NCBI RefSeq assembly: GCF_009389715.1
Contig: NC_052409.1
Span: 4,143,775 to 4,207,774, forward strand
Reading direction: 5' to 3'
DNA: 64,000 nt
From: Phoenix dactylifera
Taxonomy: Eukaryota; Streptophyta; Magnoliopsida; Arecales; Arecaceae
Of the stretch, positions 10,494-23,520 are shown piece by piece. The notes under the pieces are model-generated. The model was not told where the DNA came from. It saw only the letters and a list, made by a program, of their open reading frames with translations, and did no database searches. Position numbers and translations under genes: made by a program. Position 1 is the stretch's first letter; each line of letters begins with the position of its first letter.

Positions 10494-13400
10494 ATGACGG
10501 TGCAATTGGAGGAAATGCGGTCGCTGGCACTGACCCCTACGTGGTCGGTGGCCACCGTGCTGACGATCTTTGTCGCTGTTTCTTTGCTGGTGGAAAGATC
10601 CATACATCGACTAAGCAATGTAAGTGGTTCACCAGTCTTTCTTTGGGTATTATTTCATTGCCTGGATTTGTGTCAGATTGGATACTCTGTCTTTCTTGAA
10701 TGCTTGGTTAATGGTTTTTCCAGCAATTTTAATGTCTTATCTGTGATTTACCTGTGTTATTGCAATAAGAACAGAAGAAATTTCTTTACATGTTACTTTT
10801 GTGGCATGAAATTTTTTAATAGCGTTCGTTCTTCATGAGATGGTAGGGGAATTTGGACATTTGGTAGGTTTGATCTGAATGGAAGGGTCGACTTTAGTTC
10901 CTTGAGGTTTGCTTTTATCTAGGGCACTTGAAATTTTGGGATGGCCTTCAATTTTATTGGTGCTCCTGATGATTGGTGACATGCCTTTGGACTGGCCAAG
11001 AACATGACAGGGTGTGAATAGGCATGGGATAGGCCAATACCAGATGTCTTTATTAGCGAAGTTATAGAACGAATGTAAGTTTTGTCACACCCAAAAGTTA
11101 CATAGCTTCTGCTGATCTGGAATTTGAAGAGATGCTTTTTGCTTCATAGTCTTCCTTTCAGAAAAAAAAAGCTGGTTGCTCGATTTTTGCTATAGTTCTT
11201 TCCTCTTTGCTATTGAAGTATTGGAATAACCTGTCTTCTTCTTGCTTACCCAAACAAACAACAAAGATCTGATGAGCCCTTTTGTGTCTCAGGTTTGAAT
11301 TTCTTCCCCTCATCTGTTCTACTATCTATGAATATATCTTTCTTCCAGAGATTTTTGAAATTTTTTATCTTCAAATGCAAATCAGGATTTGTTGGTTCTG
11401 GCATAGTAAATGATGGTATAAGCAATTCTTTGTCCTGGTTATGTTGGTTCTAATTACATTTCCCTTGAAGAGAATTTCTAATGTTCTGTTTTGCTAGGTC
11501 CAAACTTGGGATGCTATAATTTTTTTCATTTATCCCAATAGAGGGTTTTTTTTCTTTTATCAATTTTTTTTTTGAAAAATTCAAGGAATAGCTCAAGCAT
11601 TTTTTTTTTTTGTTTCTACATGATACAATACATCCACCCCTTTTTATGTTGTATATAATACATTAAATATCTCATAATTGCGTTTTATAATTTCTTAATC
11701 ATTGTTTATGCTTCTTAAATTTACTTTACTGTAGTGTGTTGGAGGTAGGAAATGCTGCAGCGATATATTGGATTGTTTTATATTTGGTATGTTGGATTTC
11801 GAGATTTGTTTTCTTATAGCCTAAGGATCTATGCATTTAGAAGAATCCAAAACTGCTGCAATACAACATGGGCATGCTAGCTTGTTTGAATTATGATGAA
11901 AATAATCAGCTTGTTCTACCAATCAATTTGTTCATTCCTGGCCTCTAATTTGAATTATAAGTCTGATTAATAGTGCAGTGCGCTTCAAGTAACAGGGGCT
12001 TAAATCACGATGTTCTTTTGGCCTATTAAGCATACTTAATTTTGTTCGAGGAAAAGCTAATGGTGTTTCATTTTTTTCATAGTGGTTGAGGAAAACCCAT
12101 AGAAACCCGCTTGTTGAAGCATTGGAGAAAATGAAAGAAGGTATGCAGTTTTTATTCAGCAAAAGATCCTTTAGGGTTTTTGACAAATGAATTTTAGTCA
12201 CTTTGATTAATCAATGAGAAACAATTTCAAAGAGATAAAGCTGCAATTCTCCCCGCCCTCACATATTTGCCAGATAATGCATGCTCCTTTGATTATCACG
12301 AAGCTCTATTGTTTGATACACTCATCTCTTATGCTGCAGAACTGATGCTACTAGGCTTTATATCACTGCTTTTGACGGCCACCTCAAGAACAATTTCAAA
12401 TATTTGCATCGACTCAAAGTTCTACAATGGTCATTTTTCTCCATGCACCAGAGATGAGGTTGAGGATAGCACAGATGCTGAGAGTGACAGTCCCCAAGAT
12501 CGCAAGAGACTAATGGCCTTTGTTCTTCACCATTCAATTAAGAGGGCACTGTCTGAACTCAATCAGGAGACGTGTACAGAGGCAAGTGATTAAGCCCATT
12601 AAATTATCAAAATCTTATCAATTGCAGATTAAATTCTACGACTTATTTTTTCCTTATGTCAATGAAATTGTCACCATTCATAGTTACAGTTTGAATTTGT
12701 TCCATTCAGAAGCTTGCAGCATTAGTCTTCAATTATTTCTGTTAGTCATACTTTTGGACCATCTTTATAACATATCAAAATAAAAAAATTTATCCACTGC
12801 AGGGTCATGAACCATTTGTTTCATATGAGGGTCTGGAACAGCTTCACCGGTTTATTTTTGTTATGGCCATAACTCATGTATCCTACAGCTGCTTAACAAT
12901 GTTGCTGGCTATTGTAAAGGTTTGCAATTAAAATGTCTTTTTGATTGTTACATTCAACAAGATTTGGTGCATGCATCATGGTTCCATCTCCCTACCCATG
13001 TCTGTACAGAAACAAAGATGCCCACACCTGCATTCATGTTCCACAAAAATGAACTTATATTTTTGATATTACAGTTTGGTTACACGTGTATCAATCTTCA
13101 CAAACAACTTCTGGGCAGTGAACAAATATTTTTTCTTCTTTTTTTAATTGTCACTTGTAGTCTTGCGACATTCACCGATCTGTTAGTTTATGCATATTTT
13201 GTAGTACTGGAAAGGTTGGCAGCTCATGTTCCCTATTCATGTATTCTGGTTTTACATAAGGAATGAGTGTGGTGCAAGCCAGAAAGCATTACTGCTTTGC
13301 AGTTACAGTTATTCCCAACTGAATTTGCAGCACTGCAACCAGTGCTGCGGCTTCCTTTCATCACTATTTTAATAGAAACTATTTTGTTCCGAACTTTGGT

Positions 13401-16400
13401 TGGTTTGAGCTATGGCGTGTAAAGACATATAAAGGAGTTACTAACTGCATGCATACTGTTCATTATATGTCTGCCAAATTTTCAATTCTTTCTTGCTTGA
13501 GATTCAATGAATGCTACTTCAATTCTTTCTTGCTTGATATTCAATGGATGCTACTTTTATCATTCACCAGGATGCATGCGTGACTAAGTGTAGGATCCTT
13601 GCCAAGCTTTTGATTCTGAAATCATGTTATTATCATCATTTTATTGAGCAATAGTAAAGTGCACTAGGTATCTCCTTCTAAGGAAAAAATTTTCAGAGTT
13701 GCAACCATTTTTACAATTTTAGATTGATACTTGTATAGGGGCCTAATGCCATACGTTCTATGTTATTCTCAGATACATACTTGGAGAAAATGGGAAGAAG
13801 AGGCTTATCGAGAACAACATGATTCTGGTATGTAATTTTAATGCTGCCCAAGATACTGGTGATAAATCCTTCTAACAAAATGAAAAACAGTCGCAGTATC
13901 CAAAATGTAAGTTATGAGACTAAGAATAAATCAGTTAAAACTAACAGTTTATGGTTAGTTGGTGTAACAAGCACAAAAGCATGGCCATCACCTTCTAATA
14001 ATTTACATTAGTGGGCAAGATTTTTTGTTAGCAGTATCTTTATCCTTACTGTTAGTTTAATTCTAGACAGCATATCTAAAACGAAGGAGCAGCATAAGTT
14101 ACTTTGCTATTTTTTCCTTCATATAGTTGCTAAACTATCAAACACCTTTGAAACAGATGAAGCATTAACTATAGATACAACATCCATCATTACTTGTCTT
14201 CTTGTTTTTCTCATATATGAGTTTGTTGCTGATTCTAGAGGACAAAATTTAATTATGTAAATTTAATTCAGTGTTAACATTTCTCTTCAGCCTTATGCTC
14301 ATTCCAGCAAGTAGGTTGACAAATGTGCGTTTCATCTGCCAGTCTGTTTCTGGTCAAGAAAAACCATTTCAAATGTTTCATGGTTACATGTCAGAAAATA
14401 TGGATTCAAATGGCACCACCTGTGTCTTCTCTACCATATTTGTTTGCTACAGTAATTTTGATTTCTTTGTAAAAACCTTCCATCATGGCACTAAATCTAA
14501 GATTATTTTGTTTGGTTGAAATATCTCTGAAGATTGCAAACGTTGAAGAAGATTTCCCTGTTCACCACCTTAGCTTGACTGGACCTTTCCATATGAAATT
14601 GCTGTCCTTGAATTTTTCTTATTTCAGTAGATAAAATTCTTGTGGATGCAATAGCCATCAAACTCTTTGAAGTTTGTCCTTTTGCTGATTGGTGGTAGCA
14701 ATCACGTCAAGCATTCTTTGTTGGGGTTAAGAATGACTATCTTTATCTCATTTTAGGAAATGGCCCGATCTTATGGAAGCAACATCTACAACAATAAGCC
14801 CACCTCTGACTTGGATCCTCATGTTACAGAATGTAGAGACCACAGAATTGAATTGTGGTGCTTTTGCATCACATTGTAATTTATTATCATGTAATGCATA
14901 TTTATTTTATGACGTGTTGAGTTCTTTTTTTTAAAGGCAAGATTCCATATGTACCTTAAAGGGCAGTTGAAACTGCCTGCAAACCAGGTTATCATTCTCA
15001 TAAGAGTGTTTTCTATATTGTCTTTTGATATGTATGGCATACATAGTATTGTTTAGCTGCCTTAGAGTTGTAGGAAGGTTGCATTATAGAATATTGTGCC
15101 AGTTGTTCAGTTCAACCACCACTTTTTTCACTTGCTTTTGAAAGTCCCCTGTAATATAATGCTTCTGTGGTCAAGCGGTGATCACCTGGAGTTTGTATTT
15201 GAATGAACTTTTCTTGCATTCGAGGCATTGTTTGAGCTGTTTGCCTCGTTGATATCATGAGGGTGCTAGATTGAAATATTATCTTTCATCTGAAAGACAA
15301 AAACAATTACTTTAAGGGTCATTTGCAGCAATTTATGTTATCCTCTGTTAGTTCCTTCAATCATCCATAACTCCTGGTTTATGCATTGACAGAAATCACC
15401 AGAACATTGACAATGAGAAGGCAGTCATCATTTGTAAAGTTTCATACATCAAGTTCTTGGAGCAGAAATAACTTTGTTGTTTGGATGGTAGGTTTAGTTA
15501 TGTTCATGCGATACTCTGAAGTGTTAATGTATTCAGAAGGCATAGAACAATATCCTGTGATGTAGTGGATCAGTTTATAAGAGATCAATCAGAAGTAAAC
15601 AATCAATTTTAGAAATATTCGGCACATAATATTGCTTTGCATTTGTTTTTTCAAATTTACTGTTTGCAAATAGCAGTGGTAATGATAGTTTGATTTATTA
15701 TTTTTTGCGCAGACCTGTTTTCTCCGTCAGTTTGGACGATCTGTTGTACGAGCTGACTACCTTACCCTTCGCAGGGGTTTTATCTTGGTACCATCTTCTT
15801 ACCAGTGAAGTTTCTTGGAGGCAGTTGTATATTCTTTACATTTAGGAAGGAAATATTTGTGTGAAATTTTCAATACTTCATTTACGGTTGTGTCTCCTTT
15901 TGTTCTAACAGTAAAGAGAAGCTTCTAACGCAAACTGGTCACCATTGTTCCCTTAGGGCTCGTTTGGTTCGCGGAAAGCATTTTCCTTCCTAGGAATATG
16001 ATTCCTGGGAAACAAATTCCTAGAAAGAGGATGCCCAGGAAAGTACTTTTGGCATGTTTGGTTGACCATGGGAAAGTGACAAATTTCCAAGGTGCTTATG
16101 TTTGGTTGGCCATCCACTTTCCTAGGAAAGTTATATATAATTCCTATTATGCCCTTAATAAAAATTAGATTTTTAATACCTCTTTAATGCTTCTTTAATG
16201 CTGAAGGGACTTTTTGGGAAAAAGTAAAAATGAAGTGATTCCCGCCTCATGGGAAAGTAACTTTCCCATGTTTCTCATGGGAAAGACTTTCCCATGAAAT
16301 GTGGGAATCACATTCCCATGGGAATACAACTTTCCCTTCTCTCTCCTTTGAAAACTCCAACCAAACAAGAGGCATCTCATTACTTTCCCGTTGACCACAC

Positions 16401-19400
16401 TTTCCCCCCTTCTTTTCCCGCGAACCAAACGAGCCCTTAATTATTTTCCATGAGATTGCACCAATTCTAGAATAGGAGTAAAGCATATTTTATTCATTTC
16501 TTTTTTTTCCCCCCATGAATTTGTATCTACCTGCAACTTTCCAATTAAGCATATCTTTTGGTAATATGTGCTCAATTAGAAATCTTTGGTGTTACTTTCG
16601 GTGATGTAATTGCTTTTAAACATTCACTGTTCTGGCAAAGGTAATAGAAAATCTCTCCCACCTTCATTTATTGGACTATATCTATGACAAGCCCAAGAAG
16701 GAATAGAACGAGGAAAAGATAAGTTTCAAGACTATGATGCTTTAGCATGTTGCCTGGTTGGTTGGTCTAGTCAGCTTTGTGTCACGTATCCTGAAAAAGG
16801 AAGCTTTCGTCATTTCTGATAAAGATGAGCTTAGGTTTTTGAAGTTTAATCTTCTACATTCAATATTCTTTTTATTTATGGCAGAACCACCATCTTACAC
16901 CAAGATATGATTTTCATGGCTATATGATACGCTCCATGGAAGAAGAGTTTAAGAGGATCGTTGGTGTGAGGTAAGTCATGAATTATTGAGATATGATAAT
17001 TTCACACTAAATTGGCTTAAATACCTTTCATTGCACATCTATTGACGTTTAAGTAAAACAAATTTGCATATTATTGGATCTGTAATTTCTTTACTTTTTT
17101 TATGTTTACATCTGAAAATTGTCCAACATTGGCATTAGAGCCACAGCAAAGTTAGAGATTAGTTATTGTTTTTTTCCCATGAATTATAAAATGTAAATTT
17201 AAAAAAATAGCACTTTACTATTTTCAGTCTGAGGTATTCTTAAGAGTAGTATCTCTGACATCATTAGACTGAGAATGATCTGAATATTCTGCCAGCCACT
17301 TCATACTTTTGTAAAAGGAAAAATGTGGTAGGAAAAATATGTTACCACATTTCATACCCTGATTAACTGTTGATTTAGCCGACTTTGGACTTGGATCGTT
17401 AAAATTTTGGACATATTTCTCTATTGTTAACATGGATTTGGGGCCTGAATCCATTAAATTCTGCACATATTCTTTCCTGAATAGTTGTATATATTTTTGT
17501 TTTTCAATCAGTACATTCTTTATCAATCCTTTTTTAATTGATCATCTCTAACAAAACATGGAATCATGTGGAGGACAAATACGTTGTTTCAGTATTGTAT
17601 TGAATTATCAGCTTGCTTTTTATAAACTGCCAAATGCCGACTAATATTCTGCATTTTTTTTCCTTTTCTTTTGCTCTTGCAGTGCACCACTTTGGGGTTT
17701 TGTTGTTGCTTTCATGTTATTCAATGTAAATGGTTAGTTGTGTTCTACTTATGACCCACGTGACTAAACTTCTTTTCCTTCTGTGGTGCCGTGAGGTTCA
17801 TAAGCTCCAAAGACAAAGATCATTTTTTTTTCTCAAATTTTTTATTTTGGAAATCAATTCGTTTTGGTGCACACATTAGTTTTGTAGTTGCTTATTGTTA
17901 GAAAAAAACCACCCACATTGCAGGTTCTCAGCTTTATTTCTGGATAGCTATCATTCCTGTTGCTGTAAGTATTAGATTGCATCCTTATCCATCTATTGAT
18001 TAAGAAAAATTTCAAATTTAATGCATGATTCTGAGACTTACCTCTCTGCTTATGTAGCTTGTGCTTCTGGTTGGTGCCAAGTTACAGCATGTGATTGCAA
18101 CCTTGGCATGGGAGAGTTCTAGCTTGAGTGGATTTGGGGCTAGATTAAAACTTCGAGATGATCTCTTCTGGTTTAAGAAGCCAGAACTCTTACTGTTTTT
18201 AATCCATTTCATTCTTTTCCAGGTTAGTATTTCTTTAAGATGGAAAAAGTTATTATATGCGGAAGTCATCTTTCCAGTCTCAACTTGCAAATTCAAAGAA
18301 GATGGCTTTACTTAAAAGGTTTGCATTTGAATTGCTCGTCTGCAGAATGCATTTGAGTTGGCTTCATTCTTCTGGTTTTGGGTACATTTCTTGTCCCTCA
18401 CTTCGTTTCTCTTCCAATATATGAGATGCTCCACTTGGAACATGTTATATCTCATTGATTACTCCATATCAACAGCTGGTTGTAGAACTCCCACTGGGAC
18501 AGATTACAGAACGTGCATGACTTTGCACAGTAACTAAATTTAAGCTTCTGCATGAAGCTGATCGTGTTATCTTATTTACTGACAGTGGCAATTCGGATAC
18601 GATTCATGCTTTATCAGGAACCATTCGCTGCTATATGCACGCCTTATCTTGGGGTATGCTATTGCTGAAAGCAGTAACATTTATATTTTATATTAGTTGA
18701 AATTGGTTTGCTGTGAAATCTTCAAATATTAATGCAAAGGTCTCTGACAATTGATTTTGTGACTGGCTAAATCTGTGTTCAGGTTTGCCGGGCAGTTCCT
18801 CTGCAGTTACAGTACACTGCCCCTCTATGCATTGGTCACACAGGTATTAAACCATAGAGTGTTTGTTAATTTTTCAGTTCTGGTCATTATTTGCTTCAGC
18901 TATTAAACGAATTTTTGTATGAGCCTCGATGGCTGAATCCATATGGGCACATAGATTGTAATTTCTCCAATTAGAGCATTCTAGTAATAAATGAAGAGGT
19001 GTGAATTGCAATGCAAAAATGCATGGATATTATGGAAAATCATAGTAATTATGGTATGATGAGAATGTCATGATAATATTTGAACAGTTTATCTGGTTTG
19101 GCTTTGCATGAAATGGCAAGAGGGTAGCCATATTAAATGACAGATTAGACAATTCTTCTCCATTTTAGGTGCTATGAGCAGCCGATGAACTGCCTATCGT
19201 GTCTCTAAAAGGAACTGCCTATAAAATAAATTAGTCCTGACAAAGTTATATATGTGCATATATGAAACTTTATACCCTGTAGATCTGCTTTATGCGTCCA
19301 AAGTTTATAACCAGTTTATGTGCATGCATGCAAGGTTAAATGTAAGTCATGAACAATGGGTAGATATACTTATTTAAGGGATAGCTATTGCACACGTATG

Positions 19401-19970
19401 CATTTCTTCTTACCTTTACTTTGTTGATATTTTCAGTGTGTGATGTCTGTTGAATCCTCTCAGATGTTTGATATATTTCATTTTCGCAGCAATTGAGTTT
19501 CTAATCCCTTTGCTGCTGTCCCTGTCCGAGTTCTTTTTACTGACTAGTTTAATTTCGCAAACCAGATGGGTTCAAACTACAAAGCTGCCCTTATTCCGCA
19601 AAGAATCAGGGAGACTATCCATGGATGGGGAAAGGCAGCAAGGAAAAGGAGGAAGCACCGGCGTGGCATTGATGATTCAACAATTCATACAGAAACGAGT
19701 ACAGTGTGCTCTATTGAAGAAGATGAGGAGCTGCTTTACGATCCCTCTGACAACTCTTATGTATGTATTGAATTGCAACCAACATCTACTACAGCTACTA
19801 CTGTCATCGATAGCAATCACTCTCCAATTGGTGATGGACATTCCAACTATAGTGGTGATGAAACACCTCTTCTCCAGTCCTCGGTTTCTGTTCCCTCGTC
19901 TCCAGCTTTTTCAGGCCTTAGAGGAAATGGGATTTCACGGTCAGCTTCTATGCCAATATGGAGGGGATGA
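10494..19970 (+). CDS. MLO: MLO-family seven-transmembrane protein (MLO4/MLO11-like clade)
   Basis: Plant-specific plasma-membrane protein with seven membrane helices and a cytosolic calmodulin-binding tail. The family acts in powdery-mildew susceptibility, pollen-tube reception and root thigmotropism, and some members are reported calcium channels. Fifteen exons join in frame to 559 aa: 10494-10619, 12083-12140, 12340-12581, 12803-12919, 13773-13827, 15393-15487, 15713-15787, 16885-16970, 17683-17732, 17924-17964, 18058-18222, 18346-18381, 18586-18653, 18783-18843, 19566-19970. Family marks: LTPTWSVA near residue 13, [17 protein letters not shown] at 57-73, [14 protein letters not shown] near 147, CFLRQF near 233, EEEFKRIVG near 276, [10 protein letters not shown] near 354, and [13 protein letters not shown] at 371-383. 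Tail residues 434-460, with Trp446 and a basic cluster, fit the calmodulin-binding site. The tail near the C-terminus holds DETPLL and many Ser. Residues 1-12 start at the first ATG in frame. Intron 3 has a GC donor. From memory of Arabidopsis MLO4 the protein looks like clade I rather than the mildew clades; a tree is needed to settle this. Confidence 0.95.
12582..12802 (+). other. GC-AG intron in the MLO gene
   Basis: The donor at 12582 reads AG|GCAAGT, the strong form typical of GC-AG introns, and the acceptor is CTGCAG ending at 12802. Joining GAG to GGT keeps frame and gives [13 protein letters not shown], which matches family sequence. No GT donor nearby restores the frame: the only close one (GAC|GTGTAC) shifts it. 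Confidence 0.85.
13481..13554. repeat. 37-bp tandem duplication in an MLO intron
   Basis: TTCAATTCTTTCTTGCTTGA and its continuation ending GCTAC occur at 13481 and again at 13518 with two or three differences. Confidence 0.85.
15956..16436. mobile_element. Tourist/PIF-Harbinger-like MITE, intact (copy 1)
   Basis: A 481-bp element in the MLO intron after exon 7. It has near-perfect terminal inverted repeats: the left end starts GGGCTCGTTTGGTTCGCGGA and the right end is its reverse complement with one extra base. It is flanked on both sides by TTA (15953-15955 and 16437-16439), the 3-bp TWA target duplication of the PIF/Harbinger superfamily. The inside contains nested short palindromes of the CATGGGAAAG/CTTTCCCATG type. 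There is no transposase, so it is non-autonomous. The well-preserved ends suggest a fairly recent insertion. Confidence 0.88.
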
Positions 19971-20690
19971 GTAGAATTCAGAGATGTATGTGTTTATATA
20001 TTAGATAGGATTACTTGTAACACTCTGTTAAACTTTAATGCTCGGTTCTGCATATAGAGCGAGTTCTGAAGAGATGATAGGGGTACAGGAATCCTTCAAT
20101 AGTTCTGAATCCTGAGTTCTTTTTTTCCCTTGTCATTTCTCAAGGTACATGTATAAATTAAATTAAAAACCAAAAATGAATCCTTATAAAGGAAAAAAGG
20201 AAACAGAACATGAACAACCTCTCACCTTTAATTCTTCTTGGACATCTGTGAGCTCGAGCTGGATTTTTCTTGTCATAAACATCATCATTATTGCAGCCTT
20301 TTACCATCAATTTAGGCTTAGTTGTGGAGCACAGGAGCAGTAAACCTCATTGCACTTGAAATTAAGAACCATGAGATGTATAGTTGGTACTATTCTTAAG
20401 AACAAGGACTTGTTAGTGATCTATGATGGTGGAGTATGCTCCTATTGATTAGGGTGAGCTGTGATGACTATCTGTAAGGAGTGGCATGTTCAGTGAGATG
20501 TACAAGAGATACATAGATGCAATACTTGTTTCAGCAACAGGAAAGGATAATTCTGATCAAAAGTGGGGATGGTGGGGGCAGATGCAGCAGACTAACTATT
20601 GCTTGAATTTATAGGTCATGGTGACCAGTTTGATGTTTGGATCACCTCAGAGGCGAAGGATAGATATGTTTTTTTTTTTATGCAAGGAAG
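19971..20690. other. MLO 3' UTR and intergenic spacer
   Basis: The stretch directly after the MLO stop should be its 3' UTR. No gene is recognisable in the remainder. Confidence 0.5.
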
Positions 20691-20780
20691 TCTTCTTCTT
20701 CTTCTTCTTTCTTTTCTTTCTTTCTTTCTTCTTTCTTTCTTTTTTTTTTCTTTTTTTTCTTTTTTTTTTTTTTTTTTTGC
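20691..20780. repeat. Low-complexity TTC/TTTC tract and poly-T
   Basis: A pyrimidine-only run of TTC and TTTC units merging into long T runs. The open frame that crosses it is a composition artefact. Confidence 0.9.
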
Positions 20781-21029
20781 TGTTGCTGCTTAATTAGATG
20801 ATTCGTACAAATATAGTACGAAGGCATCCAATAAAATCAAAAAACAACAAATCGCGAAGTGCCATAGACAGCTCTCTCTCCCCATGTCATAGGGGGCACT
20901 CGGAGTGATCGGCTACTTATAAGGCCATCCAATTCGCCGTCCCATTAGCTTCTCTAAAAACATGTTTGGCCTAGAACTCCACACCATAATCATGTCCCAT
21001 ATGTCGCATAACAAGGGATGGCACCTATG

Positions 21030-21200
21030 CACACTGTCGATGCTCTCTATAATCTAATTAATCACTGTAGTCGAGTTTTGCTCTCTATAATCCAGTTAAT
21101 CACTGTAGCCAAGTTTTTCTCGAAAAAGACTGCTCTAGCCCTCAGGACGAGCCAGGCATGGCCCAGCCATGCAAGGAAGCCCAGCCATGTAAGGAAGTCT
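21030..21200. repeat. Short tandem duplications
   Basis: CTCTCTATAATC with TTAATCACTGTAG occurs twice about 40 bp apart near 21041-21105. A CCCAGCCATG(C/T)AAGGAAG unit occurs twice near 21165-21197. These explain the overlapping open frames of both strands here. Confidence 0.7.
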
Positions 21201-21659
21201 CTTAGCCCCGAAAAATCTGAGATTTTTAAACAACGACACTTGCAAGAGGGACCACAAATCAATAGGGCATGATTCAATTTTATTATTCAAAATCATTAAA
21301 AAACTTGATCCTGAGAGCTGCAGCGCCGGCCATGGTTTCAGCACTCACCGTTTCATGCTCCGATGCAGCACCGGCCATCGACCGTAACATTGAGATTCCC
21401 AAGATACACGTAGCCAAGTTCAATAGAGCCATAATATTTTACGCATCTCGATGCATGAGCCACAGCCTAGTTTTTTGAAGTATCTGCGACAGGCAATTTT
21501 TCTTTTTTTCCAGGTTGGCGGCTTTGCTTGATAGGTTGGTGGTTTGGAACCTTGGCTGTCATATTGACTTCCATTCCACGGTCTACACCGTGCTCGGAAT
21601 CAATCCAACTCCTCCAACCGTTACAGTGTCTAAAAAGCCCGAAAACAATCCTAAAATTA

Positions 21660-22158
<499 letters not shown>

Positions 22159-22920
22159 CTTGTAATAATAAAATACTTGAGATCTCACACGACAACGAGA
22201 CCAAGGATCTCAAGTCAAGGAGTTCAAGCGTTTCTTGAAGAAGGCAAAGAAGGTGGTGGGGAGAACACGCAAGCGGGGCTGGAAACAGGTCCAAAAGCTT
22301 GCGGAGCGACGGCCTTCTTTCCTCGCTAGAGCTCATTAATTTTTACCGTACTTTCCTTCGGAAGATTCTTTTCATGCAAACAATCACTCGATTGATTCAA
22401 CTAATGTAAGCCTCCATTATTTCATTTTATTTATTTATTTATTTGGTTGGATCAATTGTTTCTCCTTCAATCGGCTCTGCTTTTCAGATATATCACCGAC
22501 TTTCAAGGGTCTGATTCCATTAAAATAATAGTATTAGTTTTAACAACAAATATACACACATACATGCATATGTACACAACACATATATTTATGCATATAT
22601 TAGTTTTAAGAATGAATCCATGTCCATACTATGTATGCACATACATACATTCATACTTACGCAGTACACATATCCATCCCTCTAATTCATACATCCGCCA
22701 TCATGTTTCCCGCACTGATACGGTGCAATAAATAATTGAGTCTTTTCATATTTCGATACGTAATAAAAACTGAATAATTATAGCTTCAGTTTCATGCAAC
22801 AACCTGGTAGGTCACAGCTATAACCCACGTATCATCCCTAGTATAACATTCCTAAACTTTATGCCGTAACTTTATCCCTAGTATCATCCCTAGTATAATC
22901 TATATACACTAGAAAACTAA

Positions 22921-23250
22921 TAGAAAGATATTATTTGAATTCCTTAATCCTATACAAATACCCAATACCTTTTAACAAATAACCAGTGTCAAACTAAACA
23001 CACACCAATACGGTCCTCATATACTCTCCTTATTTGAACTCTGACGTCCTCGTTAGACAAGAGATCTAAATCCATTCAAATTCAATCACATACACGACGA
23101 TCAGCTCATGATCAACTCAAATAAACCGATACTGTAATATCCCCTAAGCTGTATACAGTATAGGCCGGATCTACTCTCATACCATTTGTCACGGCTCAAA
23201 ATCTCATTCAAAAAAGCTCGTTGAAAGATATTATTTAGATTTCTTAATGT
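22921..23250. repeat. Dispersed repeat with 300-bp internal period
   Basis: AAAGATATTATTTGAATTCC at about 22924 returns as AAAGATATTATTTAGATTTC at 23224, exactly 300 bp later, so slightly more than one unit of a tandem or circularly permuted repeat is present. The middle carries a phrase of the form GGATCTACTCTCATACCATTTG. The same phrase, as GGATCTGCTCTGATACTATT, is found near 41310 with the same neighbours. No protein is coded. Confidence 0.65.
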
Positions 23251-23520
23251 TGCATAAGGAGGAATCTCACTAAAAAGCTTCCTTAGGAACAAAAAGTGAT
23301 TGTAACAGGTAAACAAATTGTCGAGGAATCATCTTTACTTCTGCATCACTGATTTCAATGCATGAAATTAATAGACAAGCATGGAATTTAGCATAAGAAG
23401 GTGAACTTCCACAACAACCAGCAAAACAGAAAAATGAGCGGAAGACACCAGGAAGAGGGATGATGCATTCACTTTTAAATTGCTGATCTGAGAAACATAA
23501 CAAGAAAAACATACATGTGC

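Noticed and set aside
19450-19974. 174-codon plus frame overlapping the last MLO exon
   Set aside because: It is a different frame from the one that continues the MLO protein, and crosses the intron acceptor at 19564-19565.
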